NCBI GenBank assembly: GCA_944381485.1
Contig: CALWLI010000003.1
Location: forward strand, 1 to 64,000
Reading direction: 5' to 3'
DNA: 64,000 nucleotides
Origin: an uncultured Lachnospiraceae bacterium
GTDB lineage: Bacteria; Bacillota; Clostridia; Lachnospirales; Lachnospiraceae
Below the pieces are notes generated by a model. The model saw only the letters and a program-made list of their open reading frames with translations, made no database searches and had not been told where the DNA came from. The position numbers were made by a program, and so were the translations under genes. Shown piece after piece: positions 43,579 to 52,820 of the stretch (the first letter of the stretch is position 1; each line of letters opens with the position of its first letter).

Positions 43579-44388
43579 ATGAATCAAATTCTTTTGGAAA
43601 ATGTGAGCTTTCGCTATCCCAACGGCTTTCTCGCCAATGAAAATCTGAACCTTGCCATAGGTCAGGATGAATGTGTGGCCATAGTCGGACAAAACGGAGC
43701 CGGGAAGACCACGGCGGTAAAGCTTATGAACGGCTTAAACAAGCCTACTGAGGGCAATGTGCTTGTCAACGGCATGAACACAAAGGACTACACTACAGCT
43801 CAGATAGCCAAATATGTGGGTTATGTATTTCAGAATCCTGACGATCAGATATTTAACCAGAGCGTATACGATGAGATCGCATACATGCCCAGGTATTACA
43901 AAAAATCTGAAAAGGAGATCAAAAAGAGCGTCGAGGAAGCTGCGGACATTATGAATATTCGCGTCTTTTTGAAGAGCAACCCCTTTGAGATACCCTATAC
44001 CATAAGAAAATTTGTCACCATTGCCGCCATACTTGTGACTGAGCCTCAGTATATGATACTGGATGAGCCCACAGCGGGACAGGACCTCAACGGGACAAAG
44101 ACACTTTCGGATCTTTTGACTGTTCTTCATGACAAGAATATCGGTGTGATCACAATAACTCACGACATGGAGTTCGTGGCTGACAATTTTAAGAGAGTGA
44201 TAGCCATGGCCCACAAGCACATAATTGCGGACGGAAGTGCAAAGGATATTTTCTCTGACGATGAGGTTATAAAAGAGAGCAAGATAAAGAGGACGGATAT
44301 GGGTATCATAGGCTCGGAGCTGGGCCTTGGAAAGGATATCCTAAATGCTCGGGAGCTTGTCTCTGCTTTAGACGGAAAGATAAATTAG
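43579..44388 (+). CDS. ecfA2: ECF transporter ATPase A2 with degenerate signature, copy 2
   Basis: 269 aa. Walker A GQNGAGKTT, Q-loop FQNPDDQIF, Walker B YMILDEPTAGQD and switch His (ITHDMEF) are intact. The ABC signature is P-Y-T-I-R-K-F in place of LSGGQ. It shares the degenerate signature and surrounding residues (F-V-T-I-A-A) with copy 1, so the loss is old and probably functional. The M20 gene follows after 12 bases. Confidence 0.9.
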   Translation: MNQILLENVSFRYPNGFLANENLNLAIGQDECVAIVGQNGAGKTTAVKLMNGLNKPTEGNVLVNGMNTKDYTTAQIAKYVGYVFQNPDDQIFNQSVYDEIAYMPRYYKKSEKEIKKSVEEAADIMNIRVFLKSNPFEIPYTIRKFVTIAAILVTEPQYMILDEPTAGQDLNGTKTLSDLLTVLHDKNIGVITITHDMEFVADNFKRVIAMAHKHIIADGSAKDIFSDDEVIKESKIKRTDMGIIGSELGLGKDILNARELVSALDGKIN

Positions 44389-44400
44389 GAGGAAGCGTAT

Positions 44401-45684
44401 ATGGAAAAGGACAGAAGCTGGATACGGGAGACGATAGAAAAGAACAAAGAAAAATATATTGATTGTCTTCTCAAACTCGCCTCCATAGATACTCATGACA
44501 TAGGTCATGGAATAGAGGGAGGACTGGAGGCCGCAGGGCAGGAGTACCTTATAGAGCTATTTAAGGAGATGAAGGCCGACAGCATAGAGAGAGATCCTCT
44601 TAAGGAGGAGAGCATACTGAAGTGCAAAGAGCTGTACCGCGAGGGGAATACAGGACATAATTACGACAATCGTTTCAATGTCTATGCTCAGCTAAAGGGC
44701 AAAAGTGAAAAGTCTATTCTGTTTAACGGACATATAGACCATATGCCTGCAGACAATCTGAAGGCCTGGAGCATAGATCCTCTCAAGCCTGAGGTTATTG
44801 AAAACAGGATAACAGGCCTTGGTGTGGCCGATATGAAGTCGGGGCTTATGGCTTCCATAATGGCCTCCATGGTATTCAGGGATGCCGGAAAGGATTTCCC
44901 CATAACCGTAAAATATGCGGCGGTATGTGATGAGGAGGGAGGCGGAAACGGATCTCTCTGTGCTGCCATGAGCGGTGTGAAGGCTGATGCGGTAGTAGTG
45001 TGCGAGCCTACAAATTATGAGCTTATAGCCGCCCACATGGGATGGGTATTCTTCCAAGTTGAAGTGGACGGAATAGCAGTACATTCAGGACTTAAGCTTA
45101 AAGGTGTGAACGCCATAGAGAAGGCATACCTTCTCATGGAGGCAATAGATGAGCTGGAGCACAGATGGCTTTTAAAGTACAAGCATCAGCTGCTTCCGCC
45201 GCCCTCCAGCAATGTGGGTGTGATATACGGAGGCGAGGCCGGATCCACCATTCCCGATTACTGCTGCTTTAAGACCTGCGTCCACTATCTACCCGGTCTC
45301 ATGGATCATGATCAGGTAGTAAAGGAATATACGGATGCCATCTTAAAGCGCTGCGAGGGCGATGAATGGCTCAGCGAGCACAAGCCTAAAATAAGTATAT
45401 ATCAGACGGGAAATCCTTTTGAGATGGACCTTGATCATCCCTTCGTGGATGCGTTTAAGACAGCTTACGACAAGGCCATGGGACATCCTGTAAAGATCGT
45501 AGGCTCTCCTGCGGGATGCGATTCCAGGACCTGGAGAAACATAGTAAAATGCCCTACTCTTCAATACGGACCCGGATCCTTGGAACAGTGCCACGCTGTG
45601 GATGAATATGTCACTGTGGAACAATATTTGGACGCTATCAATATTTACGTCAACCTGATCCTTGAGTGGGCTGAGAAAGAATAA
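44401..45684 (+). CDS. M20-family metallohydrolase (peptidase/deacylase/carbamoylase-like)
   Basis: 427 aa, cytosolic. Metal ligands and catalytic residues of the M20 (ArgE/DapE/ACY1) fold are visible: FNGHIDHMPA (His-x-Asp), GVADMKSG (bridging Asp), DEEGGG (catalytic Glu and metal Glu), CEPT and EQCHAVDEY (last His). The family removes acyl, carbamoyl or amino-acid groups from amides. Its stop overlaps the start of a cyclic amidohydrolase-like gene (TAATG), a pairing like hydantoinase plus N-carbamoylase, so a two-step amide ring opening and cleavage is a reasonable guess. Confidence 0.85.
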   Translation: MEKDRSWIRETIEKNKEKYIDCLLKLASIDTHDIGHGIEGGLEAAGQEYLIELFKEMKADSIERDPLKEESILKCKELYREGNTGHNYDNRFNVYAQLKGKSEKSILFNGHIDHMPADNLKAWSIDPLKPEVIENRITGLGVADMKSGLMASIMASMVFRDAGKDFPITVKYAAVCDEEGGGNGSLCAAMSGVKADAVVVCEPTNYELIAAHMGWVFFQVEVDGIAVHSGLKLKGVNAIEKAYLLMEAIDELEHRWLLKYKHQLLPPPSSNVGVIYGGEAGSTIPDYCCFKTCVHYLPGLMDHDQVVKEYTDAILKRCEGDEWLSEHKPKISIYQTGNPFEMDLDHPFVDAFKTAYDKAMGHPVKIVGSPAGCDSRTWRNIVKCPTLQYGPGSLEQCHAVDEYVTVEQYLDAINIYVNLILEWAEKE

Positions 45685-46943
45685 TGGGAAACATTATATT
45701 AAGGGGAGGCTACCTTATTGACCCCTCGGAGAATATATGCGGAGAGAGAGACCTTCTGATATCAGACGGGCATATAGAGGAAGTAGGCTTCGACATACAG
45801 GCTGAAAAAGGTGACCGGGTGATCGACTGCTCTCATTATGAGCTGTGGCCCGGTCTGGTGGATATGCATCTGCATGTGGCGGATCTGTTTGAGATAAGCA
45901 CAAACACAGTCTACTGCGCAGCTCAGGACGGCGTGACTACAGCCCTGTCTCCCGGGGCAGGGAACACCTTTATGGCTCCTGCTCTTTTGGGAGCTGAGAC
46001 AGACAGAGGATTGCCCATAAATGTCGGCGTATATCTGGGAGCGCTCAATGTCTTGGGCTCACAGCTTGATGATGAGGAGCTTATAGCCCTATTTAAAGGG
46101 GAACTTAAGGACGAGCTGAAATGGGAAAAGCTTTCCCACAACAGATTTACCAATTCCTTTGCCCAATACTGCATAGGCCTTAAGGAACATATGGGGCATT
46201 TCCTGCTGACTGATGAGCAGATAGAGAGACTGTATCATATCACCTCTGAATCAGGCCTTGTATTTATGTCACATACGCAGGATCCTGAACACTCGGCCCG
46301 TCTGGTTGAGCTTTCAAAGGGAAGACAAATACATCTGGGCCATACAAACGCGGCAGGCTGCGGCACTCACGCCGAGGCTGAAGAGGGGATGAAGGCTGTG
46401 ATCGGCCTATGCAAACACCCCAATGTCACAGGCGAGTTTGTGACTACCATGCTGAGGAGAGGTCTGGGGAATCTTGAGGGACTTAAGATGACAAAGGCTT
46501 CAAGGCAAAGGGCATTGGACGCACTAAACGAAAAGATTGTGGACATACTTGTATCTGACGGACAGAACCAGTCCACCATGAAAGGCTTTGGGGATACGAG
46601 AGACAATATTCCATGCATATTGGAGCTGGTTGAGGAAGGTGTACTTGATAAGTCGGCCGCAGTTGCAGCTATGACTTCAAATCCCTGCAGGTACTTGGCT
46701 GAAGTAACCGGCTGCGATGAATGGAAGTGTAAATATGGAACCCTGAGGGAGGGGGCCTACGCCAATATTTTGATAGTCGATACGGAAAACAAGAGAGCTT
46801 CCTACACTATAACCAACGGAGAGCCGGTTTCCTTTGAGGGAAGATACATAAGAGGACACGGATACGCCGGAAACTGGGTGAGCAGGTTCGGAACATCAAG
46901 AACGGGTGTGGGCGATGCACCTATGTATTCAACTGACAATTGA
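45684..46943 (+). CDS. Amidohydrolase-superfamily enzyme (dihydroorotase/hydantoinase-like)
   Basis: 419 aa. N-terminal beta strands (IILRGGYLIDP) lead to the metal motif VDMHLHVAD (His-x-His), later GLVFMSHTQ and HLGHTNAAG histidines, and near the end DGQNQS where the final metal Asp is expected. The fold hydrolyses C-N bonds in cyclic amides, imides or related compounds. It is coupled to the M20 gene and follows ECF copy 2, so it likely acts on the imported compound or its base. Exact specificity is unknown. Confidence 0.85.
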   Translation: MGNIILRGGYLIDPSENICGERDLLISDGHIEEVGFDIQAEKGDRVIDCSHYELWPGLVDMHLHVADLFEISTNTVYCAAQDGVTTALSPGAGNTFMAPALLGAETDRGLPINVGVYLGALNVLGSQLDDEELIALFKGELKDELKWEKLSHNRFTNSFAQYCIGLKEHMGHFLLTDEQIERLYHITSESGLVFMSHTQDPEHSARLVELSKGRQIHLGHTNAAGCGTHAEAEEGMKAVIGLCKHPNVTGEFVTTMLRRGLGNLEGLKMTKASRQRALDALNEKIVDILVSDGQNQSTMKGFGDTRDNIPCILELVEEGVLDKSAAVAAMTSNPCRYLAEVTGCDEWKCKYGTLREGAYANILIVDTENKRASYTITNGEPVSFEGRYIRGHGYAGNWVSRFGTSRTGVGDAPMYSTDN

Positions 46944-46994
46944 TTTATCGTCATAATGACATATATAAAAGATTATTTGCTAAGGAGAAAAAAG

Positions 46995-47741
46995 ATGAAA
47001 AAAGTATTATTGGCCGGAGAATCATGGATGAGCTATACAACTCACGTTAAAGGCTTTGACAGCTTCTACACATCTGTCTATGAGACAGGAGAAAAATGGC
47101 TTGTTAAGGCCCTCAAAAACGGAGGATATGATGTGACCTTTATGCCAAACCATATCGCTCCTGAGGAATTCCCCTTTGAGGTGGAGGAGCTTAACAAATA
47201 TGACTGTGTCATACTCTCGGACATAGGAGCCAACACACTGCTCCTTCCCCCTGCGACTTTCAGCAGAAGCGAAAAGATGCCTAACAGGGCAAAGACAATA
47301 AGGGACTATGTATTAAATGGAGGAAGTCTTCTTATGGTAGGCGGATACCTCACCTTCTCAGGAGTCGATGCAAAGGGAAAATGGCATGATACTGCAGTCC
47401 AGGATGTGCTTCCTGTCGAAGTCCTCACGGTCGATGACAGAATGGAGCGCTGTGAGGGAGTAAAGCCTGTGACTGTAAAGGAGCATGAGGCCCTTTCCGG
47501 CGTGACAGGTGAGTGGCCTGATGTGTTGGGCTATAACAAAACCGTGGCCAAACAGGATGCGGACGTTGTGGCGACAGTTGAGGGTAATCCCTTTATAGCC
47601 TTCGGAAGCTACGGAAAAGGCAGAAGCGCGGTATTTACGACAGACTGTGCTCCTCACTGGGCTCCTCCGGAGTTCTGCGAGTGGGAGTGCTATGACAGAC
47701 TTTGGCAGGGTATCGTTGACTGGCTGACGAAAGACAGATAA
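46995..47741 (+). CDS. Glutamine amidotransferase-like (GATase1_like) protein
   Basis: 248 aa from the ATG at 46995 after AAGGAG; the frame from 46956 is longer but lacks a ribosome-binding site. It matches the DUF1355/GATase1-like family: VLLAGESWMSYTTHVKGFDSF at the start, YDCVILSDIGANTLLLPP, GGSLLMVGGYLTFSGVDAKGKWHDT, and APHWAPPEF near the end. The family has the class I amidotransferase fold without a proven reaction and is often found with sugar or amide catabolic genes. It closes the second ECF operon. No clear terminator follows. Confidence 0.8.
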   Translation: MKKVLLAGESWMSYTTHVKGFDSFYTSVYETGEKWLVKALKNGGYDVTFMPNHIAPEEFPFEVEELNKYDCVILSDIGANTLLLPPATFSRSEKMPNRAKTIRDYVLNGGSLLMVGGYLTFSGVDAKGKWHDTAVQDVLPVEVLTVDDRMERCEGVKPVTVKEHEALSGVTGEWPDVLGYNKTVAKQDADVVATVEGNPFIAFGSYGKGRSAVFTTDCAPHWAPPEFCEWECYDRLWQGIVDWLTKDR

Positions 47742-47822
47742 GCTCCCCTTATGGGATTAGTTAAAAAGTCCTTCTCAATCGACGGAAAGATAAATTTAGT
47801 GTGGATTTTGGGGGGTTTCATT

Positions 47823-47851
47823 TTGACTGAATGCTCAAATACGGATATACT
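47823..47851 (+). promoter_or_regulatory. Promoter of the LacI-PfkB-HAD unit
   Basis: TTGACT (47823-47828), 17-base spacer, TATACT (47846-47851). CTCAAAT within the spacer and ATTTGAG near 47876 form an inverted pair of unknown meaning. Confidence 0.65.
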
Positions 47852-47925
47852 TAATAGTAACTGAAGCGCGCATAGATTTGAGACAGACTCCATTAAAATA
47901 ACAAATTTAACCGGAGGCCGATACT

Positions 47926-48948
47926 TTGAGAACGACAATTAAAGACATTGCAAATTACACAGGCTTTTCTGTGGCGACTATTTCACTTGTCCTTAACAAC
48001 AAAGCTGAGAAGATTCCGGATAGTACGAAGAAAAAGATAAAGGATGCAGCCAAGGAATTAAACTATCACCCCAATCAGGTGGCCATAGGTCTGGTGAAGA
48101 AGAGGACTCAGACCATAGGGCTTGTAATCTCGGATGTGAGCAATACCTTTTTCTCCATGCTGACCAAGGGGGTGGAGGACACCTGCAGGCAGCAGGGGTG
48201 GAACCTGATTTTGTGCAATACAAATGACGACCATGAAAGAGAACTTTCCTACATACAGGTATTGGCTGACCAGGGGGCGGATGGTATACTGTTTTGTATG
48301 TCAAAAGACAGTGATAAAAAGAAGACACAGGAGAGCCTGCAGCTTTTAAAAAGTCTTAAGATGCCTTTCATAATGATAGACAGGTATATAGAGAACGCAA
48401 ACTGCAGTTCTGTGGTCGTGGATCATATGAAAGGCGGATATATTGCCACCGAATATCTTTTGGAGTCCGGTCACAGAAGGATAGGCTGTATAACAGGACC
48501 CAACAATCTGGAAGACTCTATGGAGAGACTGAGAGGCCATCAGAAAGCTCTTTGGAAATATGGTGTACCCTACGATGAGAGATTGATCTTTGAGGGGAAA
48601 TATGACAGGGAGAGCGGAGAGAGGGCTGTAAAGTATTTTCTCTCAAAAAATATAACAGCTATATTCTCCTTTAATGACATGTCGGCATATGGGGCTTACC
48701 ATGAATTAAAAAAGCACAAGATAAAAATACCGAATGAGATCTCGCTTATAGGATATGATGATATATTCTTTTCCGAGATATTGGATGTACCTCTTACGAC
48801 TGTGAGGCAGCCTGTCTATGATATGGGGGTTGCCGGAGCAAAGCAGCTTATAGAGGAACTGGATAATAAGACCGAGAGCTACAGGAAGATCCTGTTTCAA
48901 CCGAAACTCATTATAAGAGACAGCGTCGCAGATCTTTTGCATACATAA
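47926..48948 (+). CDS. LacI-family transcriptional regulator (TTG start)
   Basis: 340 aa. The helix-turn-helix (TIKDIANYTGFSVATISLVLNNK) starts at once after the TTG codon, which is preceded by GGAGG at good spacing; no in-frame ATG fits. A periplasmic-binding-type sensor follows (TIGLVISDVSNTFFSMLTKGVED, GADGILFCMS, HRRIGCITGP, AIFSFNDMSAYGAYHEL). It probably regulates the second ECF operon through the operator at 41205-41224 and perhaps its own unit. The effector is likely a sugar, sugar phosphate or nucleoside. Confidence 0.92.
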   Translation: MRTTIKDIANYTGFSVATISLVLNNKAEKIPDSTKKKIKDAAKELNYHPNQVAIGLVKKRTQTIGLVISDVSNTFFSMLTKGVEDTCRQQGWNLILCNTNDDHERELSYIQVLADQGADGILFCMSKDSDKKKTQESLQLLKSLKMPFIMIDRYIENANCSSVVVDHMKGGYIATEYLLESGHRRIGCITGPNNLEDSMERLRGHQKALWKYGVPYDERLIFEGKYDRESGERAVKYFLSKNITAIFSFNDMSAYGAYHELKKHKIKIPNEISLIGYDDIFFSEILDVPLTTVRQPVYDMGVAGAKQLIEELDNKTESYRKILFQPKLIIRDSVADLLHT

Positions 48949-49005
48949 ATAAACTTACATAGGTTTTTTGGACTTGAAAAATAAAAGGTGGAGGTGTTTG
49001 CTGTA

Positions 49006-49935
49006 ATGAAGATCCTTAATTTCGGCTCATTAAATATTGACTATGTCTACAGACTGGATCACATAGTAAAGAAGGGGGAGACAATATCTTCCGAATCTCT
49101 CAATGTTTATTCCGGAGGAAAGGGCCTCAATCAGTCTGTTGCCTTGGGAAAGGCGGGGGCAGAGGTCTATCATGCCGGCGCCATCGGAGATGACGGAAAG
49201 CTTTTGACAGAGGTGCTGAGGGCTGCCGGAGTAAATACTGATCATATCAAGGTGCTCACAGAGGTCAGGACCGGAAATGCTATCATTCAAAACGACAAGG
49301 AGGGCGACAACTGCATAATCCTCTACGGCGGTGCCAATCAGGCTATAACCGAAGAGTATGTGGATTCTGTGCTTTCAGACTTCGGCAAGGGTGATTATAT
49401 AATCCTTCAAAACGAGATCAACAACATGGATTATATAGTTAAAAAGGCTCACGACGTAGGGATGAAGACTGTTCTCAATCCCTCTCCTATGAATGAGAAG
49501 ATCCTAAAGCTGCCGTTAGAGTATATTGACTATTTTATCTTAAACGAGATAGAGGCGGTACAGATATTGGGACTTTCTGAGAGTGAGGCAGCTGAACCTG
49601 ACGGAGAAAAGCTTATAAAAATGCTGGGGGAGAAATATCCGGGGGCATGCATAGTGCTGACCTTAGGGGCGGCAGGCTCTGTCTACACCGACGGAAGCGT
49701 GGTGATTAAACAGCCTATATTTAAGGTTAAGACTGTGGACACCACCGCTGCAGGAGATACTTTTACAGGATATTTCTTTTCTGAGATCACGAAAAACGGA
49801 AATGATAGCGAAAGCGTTAAAGAAGCCATGAAAAAGGCGGCCGCAGCCTCAGCCATCGCTGTATCAAGGCCCGGAGCAGCTCCGTCTATCCCCGAACCTG
49901 ACGAGGTAAGAGAATTCTTGTATGAAAAACTTTGA
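49006..49935 (+). CDS. Ribokinase-type PfkB carbohydrate kinase
   Basis: 309 aa from the ATG at 49006 with GGAGG at 48990-48994; an earlier GTG frame start at 48988 is unlikely. It shows NFGSLNIDYVYRL, GGKGLNQSVALGKAGAEV and the catalytic DTTAAGDTFTGYF. It is very similar to the kinase at 28514 and probably arose by duplication with it. It would phosphorylate the sugar released by enzymes in the ECF cluster. The end overlaps the HAD gene by 14 bases. Confidence 0.9.
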   Translation: MKILNFGSLNIDYVYRLDHIVKKGETISSESLNVYSGGKGLNQSVALGKAGAEVYHAGAIGDDGKLLTEVLRAAGVNTDHIKVLTEVRTGNAIIQNDKEGDNCIILYGGANQAITEEYVDSVLSDFGKGDYIILQNEINNMDYIVKKAHDVGMKTVLNPSPMNEKILKLPLEYIDYFILNEIEAVQILGLSESEAAEPDGEKLIKMLGEKYPGACIVLTLGAAGSVYTDGSVVIKQPIFKVKTVDTTAAGDTFTGYFFSEITKNGNDSESVKEAMKKAAAASAIAVSRPGAAPSIPEPDEVREFLYEKL

Positions 49936-50611
49936 TGTATTGCTTTGGGATGTGGATGGGACCCTTCTTGACTTTCAAGCCGCGGAGAGGGCAGCCATAA
50001 GAAGCCTGTTTCATGAGTTCGGAATAGGCGAGTGCAGCGACAGTATGCTTTCGGAGTACTCCATGATAAATAAGAAATACTGGGAGATGCTTGAGCGAGG
50101 GGAGAGGACAAAGAAGGAGATCCTTGTCGGAAGATTTAAGGAATTCTTTGACCGGGAAGGCATTGACAGCTCCATATCCTCAGATTTTAACGACAGATAC
50201 CAGCTGAGTCTTGGGGATACTGTGGCCTACTGCGATAACAGCTATGAGCTTGTTTCATCCCTCAAGGGACTTATCCCCCAGTATGTGGTTTCAAATGGGA
50301 CAGTGATCGCCCAGACTAAAAAGCTCAGGACATCAGGCTTTGACAAGCTTGTGGACGGAGTCTTCCTCTCTGAGGATCTGGGCTTTGAAAAACCGAGAAG
50401 AGAATTCTTTGACATAGTCATGGAGAGTATAGGACAGCCTTCAAGAGACAGGGTACTTGTGGTGGGGGATTCCCTCACAAGCGATATTTTAGGCGGAAAC
50501 AATGCCGAGATAAAGACCTGTTTTTATAATCCCTTGAGGGAGCCGAACAGGACCGGCGCCATACCTGATTATGAGATAAGGGATCTCAATGAAATCCTTG
50601 GCATTTTATAG
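49922..50611 (+). CDS. HAD-superfamily 5'-nucleotidase (YjjG/YfnB-like)
   Basis: 229 aa. Motif I LLWDVDGTLLDF has the nucleophile and acid Asp; motif II is VVSNGT; motif III LGFEKPRREFF gives Lys; motif IV VVGDSLTSDILGG gives the metal-binding Asp. Cap placement and N-terminal sequence match YjjG/YfnB pyrimidine and noncanonical nucleotide 5'-nucleotidases. It is translationally coupled to the PfkB kinase and could remove phosphate from a toxic or excess nucleotide; this is an inference. Confidence 0.85.
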   Translation: MKNFDVLLWDVDGTLLDFQAAERAAIRSLFHEFGIGECSDSMLSEYSMINKKYWEMLERGERTKKEILVGRFKEFFDREGIDSSISSDFNDRYQLSLGDTVAYCDNSYELVSSLKGLIPQYVVSNGTVIAQTKKLRTSGFDKLVDGVFLSEDLGFEKPRREFFDIVMESIGQPSRDRVLVVGDSLTSDILGGNNAEIKTCFYNPLREPNRTGAIPDYEIRDLNEILGIL

Positions 50612-50666
50612 GATATATTTATGCTTTGCAGGCTTTTAACGCTCATTTTTTGATCAGTTTGTTCTA

Positions 50667-50695
50667 TTGACATTCACTGACACTGTTAATATAAT
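50667..50695 (+). promoter_or_regulatory. thrS promoter
   Basis: TTGACA (50667-50672), 17-base spacer, TATAAT (50690-50695): perfect consensus at both boxes. Confidence 0.9.
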
Positions 50696-50711
50696 AAAAA
50701 TCGTAATCAAA

Positions 50712-50945
50712 CATTTCTAAAGCGTTGATGAGGACAGTAGCACTGCGGATTGCCACAGAGAGAGATGCCTTAGGCTGAGAGCATCTTACATGAAGCTTTG
50801 TGAAGACCACCTCGGAGCGTCCCTTAATCGGGAACGGTGATTCCGTTATAATCATAATGAGAGGCGCAATGATTTTTTTGCGCAATAAGGGTGGAACCGC
50901 GATATTTATCGTCCCTTACTACTTAACCGTAGTAGGGGACTTTTT
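50712..50945 (+). promoter_or_regulatory. T-box leader controlling thrS
   Basis: The transcript begins with a T-box stem I: GATGAGGACAGTA near 50727, the AGAGAG element near 50757, and a specifier loop where GAAG is followed by ACC (50806-50808), a threonine codon followed by a purine as expected. The highly conserved T-box sequence AGGGTGGAACCGCG is at 50888-50901. The terminator is GTCCCTTACTAC (50911-50922) paired with GTAGTAGGGGAC (50929-50940) and T residues to 50945. Uncharged tRNA-Thr would pair with the T-box and let transcription through. Confidence 0.95.
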
Positions 50946-51031
50946 GTATTACCGGGGTCATGAGTTTAAGAGCCCCAAGGTACACAAAGTCCCCGAGGAA
51001 AAGAGAAGATCAAAAATCGGAGGAAAAACAA

Positions 51032-52807
51032 ATGGAAATGAAGAAATTGACCATGCATGACGGCAGCATCAAGGAGATAGCAGAGGATGATCCTTTATAT
51101 CTCAGCACCTTGAGACACAGCTGCTCACATATCCTTGCACAGGCTGTAAAGAGACTTTGGCCTGAGACAAAGCTTGCTATAGGTCCCTCTATAGCTGACG
51201 GCTTTTACTATGACCTTGACTTCAAGGAGCCCATATCAGAAAATGACCTCGGAAAGATAGAGACCGAGATGAGAAAGATAGTAAAGGAAAACCTCAAGAT
51301 AGAGTATTTTACACTTGAGAGAGCTGAGGCAATAAAGCTCATGGAGGAAAGACAGGAGCCCTACAAGGTGGAGCTTATAAATGACCTTCCTGAGGGAGAG
51401 CTCATAAGCTTCTTTAAGCAGGGAGAGTTCACAGATCTCTGTGCAGGACCTCATCTTCAGACAACGAGAGAGGTGGGTAAGGCCTTCAAGCTCCAGTCCC
51501 TTGCGGGAGCTTACTGGAGAGGCTCTGAGAAGAACAAGATGCTTACCCGCATTTACGGAACAGCTTTTGCCTCAAAGGAGGAGCTTGAGAAATACCTTGT
51601 CATGCTGGAGGAGGCAAAGAAGAGAGATCACAGAAAGATAGGAAAGGAGCTTGGACTCTTTATGTTCCATGAGGCAGGCCCCGGATTCCCCTTCTTCCTG
51701 CCCAACGGAATGACATTAAAGAATGCCCTTATAGATTACTGGAGAGAGGTCCATCACAAGAACGGATACGTTGAGGTATCCACCCCTATAATCCTTAACA
51801 GAAAGCTTTGGGAGACCTCCGGACACTGGGATCACTATAAGGAGAATATGTATACGACTGTTATAGATGACGAGGACTATGCCGTAAAGCCTATGAACTG
51901 CCCCGGAGGAGTCCTCATATATGCATCCGAGCCCCGCTCATACAGAGACCTGCCTATGCGCGTGGGAGAGTTGGGACTTGTACACAGACATGAGAAGTCG
52001 GGACAGCTTCACGGTCTTTTCAGAGTTCGCTGCTTCACTCAGGACGATGCACATATCTTTATGATGCCTGAGCAGATAAAGGATGAGATACTGGGAGTAA
52101 TAAAGATGATAGATGATCTTTATTCCCTTCTTGGATTCAAATATAAGGTAGAGCTCTCCACAAGACCTGAGGATTCCATGGGATCCGATGAGGACTGGGA
52201 GCTTGCGACAAACGGACTTAAGGGAGCTCTTGAGGCTGCAGGCATCGACTATGTCATAAATGAGGGAGATGGAGCATTCTACGGTCCCAAGATAGACTTC
52301 CACCTTATCGATGCCATAGGAAGAGAGTGGCAGTGCGGAACCATTCAGCTTGACTTCCAGCTTCCCCAGAGATTCGAGCTTGAGTATACAGGTGCTGACG
52401 GAGAGAAGCACAGGCCCATCATGATACACCGTGTTATCTTCGGCTCAATAGAGAGATTCATAGGCATACTCACCGAGCACTTTGCAGGAGCATTCCCCGC
52501 ATGGCTTGCACCTGTTCAGGCAAAGATACTTCCCATCTCAGACAAGTATCTTGACTACGCCGAGAAGCTCTACAAGGAGCTTGACGATGCGGGTATCCGT
52601 GTTGCTGTTGACCGCAGAGCCGAGAAGATAGGCTACAAGATCAGAGAGGCTCAGAAGGAAAAGGTTCCTTACATGCTGATCGTCGGCGAGAAGGAGGAAG
52701 CTGACGGAACTGTCTCTGTCAGAAAGAGAGGCGAGGGCGACGTGGGCGCAAGACCTGTGGCTGATTTCATTGCCGATCTCAAGAAAGAGATAGCTGAAAA
52801 AAGGTAA
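51032..52807 (+). CDS. thrS: Threonyl-tRNA synthetase without an N-terminal TGS domain
   Basis: 591 aa from the ATG at 51032, eight bases after GGAGG (51019-51023). The frame is open further upstream but that part runs into the T-box terminator region. After only about 23 residues the protein enters the editing domain (RHSCSHILAQAVKRLWP), so the 60-residue TGS domain of most ThrRS is missing. The editing-site HSCSH, class II motif 2 (LFRVRCFTQDDAHIF) and motif 3, zinc ligands (NCPGG..., His and Cys in the catalytic core) and the anticodon-binding domain are intact. It attaches threonine to tRNA-Thr in the cytosol. Confidence 0.95.
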   Translation: MEMKKLTMHDGSIKEIAEDDPLYLSTLRHSCSHILAQAVKRLWPETKLAIGPSIADGFYYDLDFKEPISENDLGKIETEMRKIVKENLKIEYFTLERAEAIKLMEERQEPYKVELINDLPEGELISFFKQGEFTDLCAGPHLQTTREVGKAFKLQSLAGAYWRGSEKNKMLTRIYGTAFASKEELEKYLVMLEEAKKRDHRKIGKELGLFMFHEAGPGFPFFLPNGMTLKNALIDYWREVHHKNGYVEVSTPIILNRKLWETSGHWDHYKENMYTTVIDDEDYAVKPMNCPGGVLIYASEPRSYRDLPMRVGELGLVHRHEKSGQLHGLFRVRCFTQDDAHIFMMPEQIKDEILGVIKMIDDLYSLLGFKYKVELSTRPEDSMGSDEDWELATNGLKGALEAAGIDYVINEGDGAFYGPKIDFHLIDAIGREWQCGTIQLDFQLPQRFELEYTGADGEKHRPIMIHRVIFGSIERFIGILTEHFAGAFPAWLAPVQAKILPISDKYLDYAEKLYKELDDAGIRVAVDRRAEKIGYKIREAQKEKVPYMLIVGEKEEADGTVSVRKRGEGDVGARPVADFIADLKKEIAEKR

Positions 52808-52820
52808 AAAACAATCTTAA

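Noticed and set aside
51032..52807. thrS as a truncated pseudogene
   Set aside because: It has a functional-looking T-box, Shine-Dalgarno and intact editing, catalytic and anticodon-binding domains; only the TGS domain is absent.
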